NCBI GenBank assembly: GCA_036897485.1 | Contig: JAYMTF010001201.1 | Coordinates: 1 to 25,438 of the forward strand | Direction: 5' to 3' | DNA from: Pelargonium nanum | Taxonomy: Eukaryota > Streptophyta > Magnoliopsida > Geraniales > Geraniaceae | DNA: 25,438 bases | Shown: one piece after another, positions 7,486 through 17,100 of the stretch | How positions within the stretch are numbered: position 1 is the stretch's first letter | How the letters are laid out: every line of letters begins with the position of its first letter | Translations under genes and position numbers: made by a program | Notes under the pieces: model-generated | What the model was told of the DNA's origin: nothing | Seen by the model: only the letters and a program-made list of their open reading frames with translations | Database searches by the model: none

Positions 7486-10400
7486 ATGAAGAAGGTGTTT
7501 GGTCAAACTGTCCGGGACATGTAAGTCTGACTGTTAATTTCTGTAGCGAATGCAGTATCTCTTGTTTATTAATTCATCTATGCGATACTTTTCTGAATAA
7601 TTAGCTGTAAAAATTTGCGTAATTGGTTTGATTTGTTGCTATGTTTTTGCAGTAAGAGGGAAGTGAATAAGAAAGTGCTTAAAGTTCCGGGAATAGAACA
7701 GAAGGTAAGGATTATCTAGGGGTTTATCTGGCTTGATTATTTACAAGAAATTAGCTTTAATTGTGGTTGTCAATGTTTTTAGGGTCAGTTGTGAAGAAAT
7801 GGAATATCATTTTTCTCTCTCTTACAGTCGATTGAATAAATTCTTACACTGCATGCTGTTGCTGTGGTATTTTTTTTTTTTTTTGGCAATACTCTCGCTT
7901 ACAGCTGTGGGTTTAGGTCCTTAAATGTGATATAATTTATAGGTGGTCTTGCAATGAATAACTTATCTTTGAGTCTTGGAAGTGAGATGAACTGTTTTTT
8001 GGTTTTGTCATTCAGGTTCTTGATGCCACAAGCAATGAGCCTTGGGGTCCTCATGGAACACTTCTTGCAGATATCGCGCAAGCTACCAGAAATTAGTAAG
8101 CTTTGCTATTGCTTTCTTGGTGATTGATAATGCTTTTGTTATCAGTTTTACGTTTTTTTCTATTCTCTGACATTTTCTCTTAAAAAACGGTATAGTCATG
8201 AATACCAGATGATCATGTCAGTTCTCTGGAAACGGATCAGTGACACTGGCAAGAACTGGCGGCATGTCTACAAGGTTCACATTTTTTTCATGTGTTGATT
8301 ACAGAACTGTTAGGGTGCTCATTTGTTTTATTTCTTCAACGCATATGTGATGTTTAGAACTCATTACACTATTTATCTTGCGTTTGAGATGCTCTTCCAT
8401 TAAATAATAATGGAACGATCCCATTGCTTTATACTTTACGTATTCTGCATTTTTTGCTTTGCATTCCCACTTACAACTGAAATTGTGTTTCTGCTGAGGT
8501 TCAGGCTTTAACTGTTTTGGAGTACCTGGTAGCTCATGGGTCGGAACGTGTCATAGATGACATCAGGGAACACGCATATCAAATATCTGTAATTTCAAGT
8601 CCCTTAATACTCTGTTTGACAGTGTTTTGTGTGGTGACATGCATTTACACATGCTCTCACAATGTGATGTATTTTCAAATATTTTGTATTATGAGTCTAA
8701 CCTGTATTTGCTTATTTCTCTTGCACAGACATTATCTGGATTCCAGTATATTGATTCTAGTGGAAGGGACCAGGGAAGCAATGTCAGAAAGAAATCTCAG
8801 AGTCTTGTGGTCCTTGTAAATGATAAAGAAAGGATAGTTGAAGTTAGACAGAAGGCTGTTGCTAACAGGGAAAAGTAAGTGTACTTTAAAGTATTGGGTC
8901 AAAATCTGTTCAATCCTTATATAGTTATATGTCTAGGCTTTTATTACATTTTTGTTACTTATTCTTGGATCAAGAGTTTTCGGGAAGATTTGACAGTGCC
9001 TTATCGTAACCGTGGGGTGCTAAATGTGGATTTTCATTAGACTTGCTCAGTCAACTGCTATGCAGTTATGCGTCAGTCTGAAAGCATGGCACGCTAGTGC
9101 CTCCACGATCTGGAGTGTTTCATTATCCATGGAATCTTGAACATTTCTAAAACAAAAGAAAATGTAATTTGTTTGCATGGGGGTTTCCATTTGAAGCTTC
9201 CTAGGCACTACCGTCCTTAAATTGAATCAGCATACTGGGACTTTCTAGAATATTTGCCTTAGAGATTTTCATGGTTCAGGTTTACAACTATTTCTGTGAC
9301 TCAACAGGTTTCGTACATCCTCTACGGGTGGAATGTATCGGCCTGGTTCATATGGTGATAGATATGATGATGATCGTCATGAAGGTCGATATGGTAGTAG
9401 GGATGATGACAGGAATGGTAATGGGCGAGAACGAGAATGGGGTTCTAGGGATGATGAACGCTATAGCAGAAATGGGGATTCATATGGTCGTGATGGAGAT
9501 CGCTATGGCAGAGATTATGAAGACCGCTATGGCAGAGATGGTTATAAAGATGATGATTACCGAGGAAGAAGTCGAAGCTCTGATGAGTACCAGAATGGCT
9601 CAAGAAGTAGGAGCTCTGATAGAGATAGGGACCGTCATGATGATGACAGTCAATATTCATCACGGTATGTGCCTACATTCCATAGAACTTCTATTTGCTA
9701 TTAAGAGTAATATTGGTTTACTTCTTTCCCACTTGAACTATTTACTTTGTCACTGAGTTGATCAATTTTCATGTATTAGTTAGAATGTAACTTTAGTTTT
9801 ATTAATTAAAATGGGAGATTTGGGTCTGGAGGAAGTTTCATAGTTGCATTGTTATTATTATCCTATATATAGATCTAGTTGTTGATCAGGAAGTTTTTTT
9901 TTTCCTTTGTAATTATATTTATGCTGTTGAACAATCTGAGGGATTCCTGACTTGGAAATATTTAACTTTGATCTTCTTTGGCTCTAGAAGAAATGGTGCC
10001 CGAGCTGATGATCAGTCTCAAAATGGGGGGTAAATTCCTAATTGACTTTATCTATCAGTCTCAGTGTATAGATGCTCTCATTCCAGACTGACATTACAAA
10101 CTTAATATAATTGTTGATTCATTTTTGGCAGGGAACATGGGGTGAAGTTCTCTGAACAAAATTCTGGTGCTCCTCCTAGTTACGAGGAAGCTGTAAGTGA
10201 TTCTCGAAGCCCTGTTCAGAGTGAAAGGTATTGGGTTATTTTTTGGAGCTATGATCTGATCTTGCTCTCAATAATGGCTGTTAGTTTTGTGGATGCTGAA
10301 TCTTTTTCTATTGTGAAAGGGGTGGAGAAATTGCATCCCCATCTGCTGCTATAGCTTCTCCACACGTGAGCAATAATCCACACCAAGAAGCAACTACTTT

Positions 10401-12919
10401 TAACAATGATGCATCTTCTGAGAATCAAAGAATTGAGCCTTCTGATGAATTTGATCCACGTGGTTCAGTTGTAACTCCAGTTTCAGGTACTTGTTCAACG
10501 TTAGCTGCCAATTTGAACTGCTTCATCATATTTGGTGTGCTATAACTTCTTGCTGTGAAGGGTCGGGTTGGGAGTTAAGTTTATATTTGTATTTAATTCG
10601 TCCCAGTTTCTCTTCATATTCTTGCAAAACTATATTTCAAATAAGACTTGTCCTTTGTGTGATTTTTGACATGGTGCCATAAGCATCTAATTTATTTTCT
10701 TATGTTATTTTCTTTATATGCCTTTACCTATCCTTTTAGTTTTGTTCAAATGTAATTGACTGCCTCTGACAATTGCACTGGGATACACCCTCCTGCTTGC
10801 TGTCATCTTAAAATGTTTGCAGATGAAAGGAACTTATATGTTTGCTTTTCTTTTACCAGCTCCCCAACCTACCTCAAGCAATCATGAAATGGACTTACTT
10901 GGCTCACTGTCGGACTCATTTTCTTCAAATGCATTAGCCATCATGCCAGCTACATCTGCTACCTCATCCTTGGAAACTGATGCTCAAGCAAACTTTGGTT
11001 CAGGACCCACATATGCAGCTACTACTCCATCATCATCTAATGTTACAAATCAGGTAAGCCTAAGAAAGTTTAGAATGGTTAGGCAACCATAACCATTTGA
11101 TATTTACCTCAAAGTATGATATATTATTATAGGATATGCTGCTTTGTTTAAAGTTTTTTTTTAGGCATAATGTCATTATATATAATGCAATAGAAATGAA
11201 TTATCAACCAAAAAAATGAGATTTGGTATGAAATGATTTGTGGATTCCTGAAAGTGATCCTGTATTTGGAAATTTGCCTTTTTGTTTTGGACTAACCAAA
11301 AAAAAATAAATCAAGAAGGCATGCAATAAACTTGTATCATTCACAGCCTTAGCAAGGCATCTCTGTAATGATCCAGAAGACTCAACAGTTGTAGTACTGC
11401 TCTCAATCTAGTCTACCCTTTAGGATTTTTCTTTTATCTGAAGTCCTTGGAATTAAACCAATCTTTAATTGATGCAGGCTTTTGAAGATCCATTTGGTGA
11501 CACTCCTTTCAAAGCTATCCCTTCCACAGACAGTCACCCTCAGCCCCAGCCTTCCACTTCTGCAGTTCATTTCCAACCCACAGTGAACCAGAATGTTGAA
11601 CAGCCCCAGCTAGGCACCCTAAATTCAGAAGCGGGTACAAATTTTGGTTTTGGGGACTCATTTTCTGCTATAACTTACCCAGCATCTAGTGCCCCTGGTG
11701 TTCAACCTCCCACAAATTCACACTTCTTGCCTCAAGAGCCATCAAATCCACAGCAGGATATTGATATTCTAGCAGACATCCTCCCACCTTCAGGACCTCA
11801 ACCTCCCGTAGCATCACAGGCACCCTTTTCATCAACTGGCCACCTTGCACAGCCAAACGGTAATTACTATGGAGGCTTTCAACCACAGGCCAGTTCTGTG
11901 GCTCCAGTTGCTCCAAACAACCCCCTTCAGACTCAAACAGGAGCTATGCAGGGTTCTGTGGCTTTTCAGACTCAAAATGTAGCTGGTGCACAGTTTGGCA
12001 GTGGGAACTTCCACTCACTAGGAGGATCTATGGTTCCTCAATATTCGACTGGATCAGCTGCACAGTTTAGTGGTGGTAACTTCCTTCAACAACAGGGTTC
12101 ACAAGTTGGATCACAGTCTGCTCTTCGACCTATGAGTGGTACAGCAACACAGCATAACAGTGATATGCTGGGTAGCTTACATCCGCAAGCAGGACCAAAG
12201 AATCAGGTGGCTACACAGCCAATGTATCCATCATCAGCAGGATCACTTGCAATAGTTGCTCAACCATCAAAGGAGAAGTTTGAGACTAAGTCAACAGTTT
12301 GGGCTGATACTCTTAGTAGAGGACTGGTCGATTTGAATATATCTGGATGTGAGTGCTTATATATCTACCTTTTAGTCTTCAAATGTATCAAGCAACTTCT
12401 GGTATTAATTGTCTAACTTGTCTCAGATTTAACATTATTGGTATTTCCTTTGCAGCCAAAACTAATCCATTGGCGGATATTGGGGTTGATTTTGAAGCAA
12501 TTAACCGGAAGGAGAAGAGAATGGAGAAACCTGCTGCCACTCCTGTAACATCTACTATCACAATGGGTAAAGCTATGGGATCTGGTTCTGGGATGGGGCG
12601 TGCTGGTGCGAGTGTCCTCAGGCCTGGATCAAACCCTATGATGGGTTCAGGCATGGGTATGGGTATGGGAATGGGTGGAGGTGGAGGTGGCTATGGAGGA
12701 ATGTCTCAACCAATGGGTGGTATGGGGATGGGGGGGAACATGGGCATGGGCATGGGCATGAATCCAGGTATGGGGATGAATATGAGAATGGGGCCAGGAG
12801 TCCAGATGCAGCCTCCAATGGGATTACCTCCTGGTTCAACCATGCCTGGTGGCTACAACCCTATGATGGGGCAAGGTGGTTATGCTCCTCAACAACCATA
12901 TGGTGGCGGCTATCGATGA
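7486..12919 (+). CDS. EPSIN2/3-like: Epsin, clathrin interactor EPSIN2/EPSIN3-like, 13 coding exons, 888 aa
   Basis: Exons 7486-7520, 7653-7704, 8016-8095, 8196-8274, 8505-8588, 8729-8874, 9308-9664, 9988-10029, 10132-10227, 10320-10486, 10860-11053, 11478-12348 and 12456-12919 keep frame through GT-AG introns (2667 nt with TGA). Residues about 17-150 are an ENTH domain ([49 protein letters not shown]), which binds phosphoinositides and bends membrane. A charged Arg/Asp/Gly-rich linker follows (about 165-277), then [23 protein letters not shown] (about 390, clathrin/adaptor-box-like) and EDPFGDTPF (about 447, DPF adaptor-ear motif). The tail has Gln/Pro-rich unstructured sequence, [16 protein letters not shown], the conserved [17 protein letters not shown] block and a Met/Gly-rich end (about 795-888). 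Length is close to Arabidopsis EPSIN2 (about 890 aa). By family it acts at trans-Golgi/endosomal membranes in clathrin-coated vesicle traffic toward vacuoles; EPSIN2 has been linked to VTI12, AP-3 and PI3P. The ATG is the first in its exon. No break seen. Confidence 0.96.
12638..12800 (+). repeat. Met-Gly repeat in the last EPSIN exon
   Basis: Runs of GGNATG give tandem Gly-Met dipeptides ([10 protein letters not shown], then [13 protein letters not shown]) within the final exon. Arabidopsis EPSIN2/3 end in similar Met/Gly-rich tails, so the composition is conserved although the repeat number need not be. Part of the opposite strand is open here only because of this bias. Confidence 0.8.
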
Positions 12920-13553
12920 TTCATTCCCAAGAGTTTAACCGATACTTTTCTGAATTGAAGATGACACAGCAAACCCAGTGTTTTTGCTGAATCCCTTTCC
13001 TACAGTCCTACCTCTGGTATTTTGGTTCTGCTGTATTTTTTATATTGTAATGTTCTGGAAAGGCTTGTAATGATGTATGTTTATTTACCCTATTCAATCT
13101 CATTCTTGCTCGTTGTCATTGTCATTCTCTTGGGTCAGAAGAATTCTGTAGCTCCATTACTAGATTCACCTGTTGTGAACGGTTAGGGGATAACCTTTCT
13201 CGGGTTTTCTGCCTTTTACATTTTTTCTTGACCCTATATATTTTTGTCACTTGTCAAAGGTTTACAGTGTGGTTGGTGACCTATTAAATAAATCTTACGG
13301 TTCATTGTTTATCTTCAGTTCTTTTGTGCCTTTTTTATCCTATGGAAGTGAAGAAATTTATTTTGAAGGTTTTGTATTCTCAGCTTTGATTCTCTATGGT
13401 ATATGTATTGGCATTTTCAGTTATTTGCTTATATTCATGGATGGTCGGTTTCCTGTTTGTATTTTTACAGTGCATGATATTTCAGTCTATCTTATCTGCT
13501 AGGCTTATGGTATTGCATGTCTACCACAAAACATGGCATATTGAAATATAGTG
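12920..13553. other. EPSIN 3' UTR and convergent intergenic spacer
   Basis: The epsin 3' UTR probably ends within about 200 bases: TGTAATG words recur near 13045-13075, and no perfect AATAAA is seen before 13100. The stop codons of epsin and the convergent minus-strand gene are about 1.2 kb apart. An open frame at 13251-13502 is hydrophobic and matches no family I know. Confidence 0.5.
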
Positions 13554-13762
13554 TATTCCTTCAGTCTTAAAATGAGTGTCCAATTCTTTCATTTTTGTCC
13601 CGAGATATGATTAGTAAATTAGTTATGCATGAAATGATAATCGCATCTATGTAAGAAGTTAGTTTCTGTTTGTTATAACACGTGCTCATAAGAATATAAG
13701 AGAATGTGCAACTCTAGTTTATTTGTCTGAAAGAAATCGACTCATTTTGAGACGAAGGAATG
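13554..13762. mobile_element. Degenerate Stowaway-like MITE, about 209 bp
   Basis: The left end TATTCCTTCAGTCTTAAAATGAGTG (from 13554) and the reverse complement of the right end CTCATTTTGAGACGAAGGAAT (to about 13762) form terminal inverted repeats of the consensus CTCCCTCCGTCCCAAAATGAGTG. Length, TA-flanked left end and lack of coding capacity fit Stowaway. Its interior (GTTATAACACGTGCTCATAAG, then GAGAATGTGCAAC) matches the MITE in PAM16 intron 2. It lies between the two convergent genes and may fall in a 3' UTR. Confidence 0.75.
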
Positions 13763-14106
13763 CTTTGCTAGTGTATCTGTAATGCCTTGATGAGCTTTGG
13801 ATCTGAATGATTCATATTTCAGAGTCAAGACGTGCAATATAACTGACTTTTTTATGACCTAGTATGCTGCTACCTTGTCCTCAACCTCAGGCATAAAAGA
13901 GCAAGTATCCTTGTTATCAATCAATGTCCTATTACAAATTCAGAGCTGAAGCCGAGACGAAACACAGTTGAAAACAACATTGGAGTTTTGTTCTGCAAAA
14001 TCTATGGTTGTCAATTGTATCATACTCAGTCCAGAGTCTGATATAGATTTTGAACAATCCAGAAAGATTGGAATGTTTCTTGAAACTTATGTCCATTTCT
14101 CTCAAA

Positions 14107-17100
14107 TCACTCCAGAAATACTTGAATCCTGTCGCCCATGGAATCCTTAAAATCAAGCAACACTTTGCCTCCTACTTCCCCGGCTGCATCATTCAGCAGT
14201 TCTTTTATGTTGTAACCCCCCAAAGCTGCAAGTGCAAATTTTTTTTAATCATCTCAAAACAATTATGAACGAAACAAGTACACGTCTCAACCAGCACAAA
14301 CAAACAATACCTGGAACAATATTTGTAATTCCATCCAAGAATCCAGCCTGCACAAGAGAGAAAATCAAAGAAATCCCTCTTAATCAAATTAACAAAAGTT
14401 GCATGCAGCACATCTAAGTTGCAAAACCCATTGCATAGCATATAAGAGTTAATTGTATTTTAGGAAGGAAGAAGCATTCCAGCGAAGATGTCACGACCCT
14501 AGTAGCTAAATTCTTTTTTGTTTTTTGTCAATGGGCAAGCAGACTTGTTGTGTCTGAGGCCCATGAATTAGCTAAATTAGGGATGAACGGTTTTTGTAAA
14601 TCTTGGGCATCTTTGAATTAATATATATCGGCCGGTTTTCAGAAAGAAAAAAAAAAAGAGAGTTAATTGTAGTAGTCCGCAGCAAAATCAACATTTATTC
14701 CCGCAAAATTGATTCGAGAAAATTATACTCCCTCCGTTCCAAAGTAATTGTCCACTTTCCATTTTTTTGTGAAGGTTAAGGTTGAGTTTATGAGTTAGTT
14801 AGAGTTAGGTTTTCCCTCATACTCCCTCATGCGCTCTTGATGTAACGAACTCAAGGGATTCTAACCAACTTATTTTAAGGATATTCTTGGTAATTCATCC
14901 ATAACTAACTAACCATTATAGAAAGTGCCCAATTATTTTGGGACGGAAGGAGGACCATTTATGTTGCCACACTGCACTATGAATAAGAGTTGCATGATTG
15001 AGCGTAAAACACTGATAATGTGGTTGGAGCATAAAAAAAGTCTGTACCAAACAGTAATATGGTATCTGAATTTCTGAAGATGAGGATATATACTCACCGG
15101 AATCCTGACATCAAGTCTCTCAAATCCATCTCTTCCTGTGATTTTGATTCTCAATTTTCGGGACCAGATCCCAGAGAAAGGGTCCCTTGAACCGTCTGAA
15201 CCATATTTAGTGTAGACTTCTGGCGTAATTACTTCAACCACGGGATCTTGCACATCTTGACTTCTCTGCTGTGTATCATTTTGAGTCTTCCGTTGTAAAT
15301 CAAAGACATTACTGTTTGGTGACATGTAACCTATTTACAACAAAAAGAAGAGAATATTCAACTGTTTTTTTATAAGCAACGGGACAACAAACCTGTTAAG
15401 ACCTGTGTTTCTCACCCCCCTAGTGGGGGCGTCACCCCATTAGTTGTTAACTCTTCCCTTAAACCCATAAATCCCACCCCATACCATCGGCAAGGAGGCT
15501 CAAACCTGCGACCTCAAAGGGAATCCAAAGCGCATCAACCGCTTGGCCCAACACCAAACATCTATACTCTATAGTAGTTTTGTGAAACAGGAGCCTCTGG
15601 CAGCCTATATGTTTATCCTTGTTAAAATCCTTTAAACTACTCTTGCTTCTGATTAAGAGGGAGGCACAAATTCTATCTCAAGCCACCAAAACCGGCATGC
15701 CAAAGTAATTCAAGTTTTAGAATTGATTATGATAACCTACTTTGAGTCAATAGAGTTCACTATCTGATAAACATGAAAGATTTAAAAGAAGAATGTATCC
15801 CGATATAGTATAGCCTTTATGGTCAAATCTCTACAGTAATTAACAAGAAAGACCAATAATATTGGACATCCCTTTGTATAAACAATGATGTTCCTATCTG
15901 CACAAGAGGTCAGCTTTCACTTACCTTGCTGTGGAGAGAGCTGACTTGTTCGGGTAGCATACCGATTCTCTTCTTCATAATAGGTGTTGAAGCCTAAAAT
16001 ATCCTTAATTTCATCAAACGATGGCATGCTTCCAGGTGGAGGAATGCGGCCTCCTTTGATTGCAACTAGAGAATCCTGCAAACGAGCAATAAACCAAAGA
16101 GATTGCTGTTTGAGATACAAGGCATCACAATTAGACATTCATCTGTATTATCAATAATTTCCTATGCAAACGCCTAAGGCCTATTGTAGGAATGGTCGAT
16201 CTCATAAGTAGGATGTGATGTCCTTGACCTCAAAGCTCTTCTTAAGTTCATCTTTACTCCATAATCCTTATTTTTTAATTTACTAACTGTACCTAGTTGT
16301 GTATGCTTTGGGTATTACATGAGAGACGCATCGTTAAATTGGTCTTTAGGCCTTGCAGTGTGCTCTATGGGTATATTTTCAGCACAAAAGGAGTAGAGTG
16401 TTTACAAACTCCAAGCCATAACCTATTTGCTTTGTTACATGGATATTACCTTGCACAAGCTGAAAGTTATTTTATCAGCAAGCAGAGCAGTTTACATTTT
16501 TGTGTGCTTGCATAAATAATGACAGCCAGGGATGTATGATGCATTCAAACTGAAAACAAACAGATTAGAAAATATGACCTGCATTGCACGAATAGAAACG
16601 CCAATTAAGGAAAGTGGATAAGCAACAAGTTTATATCCAATTTCCTCAAGTTCAATGGGATTGAGAATTGGTGTTTTCCCCCCTCCTTCAAGCATATTGG
16701 CCTGCATTTGCATCAAAGAGCGTTTATCAGTCCTCATATTTCAAAACTATTCATTTTAATATAAACTATATTCGGTGTTTAGACTATTGGACCTCCCAGG
16801 CAACCCCTTGAACATTGGAACAATGTAAGAGTTTAAAGTTCAAACCATAACCTTAAGTACTTATGCAATCATGTTAACTAAAATATTGAGTATTGTAAAT
16901 AGAGAATGCTACCCAACATGATGATACTACACAGGAAAGGAGATAAAGGCAAATGGAGTGAAATATATGTTGTGTGCATAAAATTCTATAATTCATTCAT
17001 CATGGGAAAGGAAAAATGAAGCAAGAGGTAACTTGAGATTTGTAGAACACTTTTGGCATGGACACAACAACTAGAGCTGCATTTGTTTAGACACTTACAC

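Noticed and set aside
9271..9756. Met-rich open frame of 161 codons overlapping the epsin linker exon
   Set aside because: It is the shifted frame of the GATGAT-rich exon at 9308-9664; the real frame joins correctly on both sides.
12353..12654. Open frames on both strands around the last epsin intron and exon
   Set aside because: By-products of the Gly/Met/Pro codon bias of the last exon; the plus frame extends upstream into the intron at 12349-12455.
13251..13502. 83-codon hydrophobic open frame downstream of EPSIN
   Set aside because: No family resemblance, Phe/Ile/Tyr-rich as expected from T-rich DNA, and it lies in the 3' flank.
15363..15557. A/B-box sequence considered as a tRNA gene
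   Set aside because: It cannot form a full cloverleaf, has a long unrelated body and an A-rich tail; a SINE explains it better.
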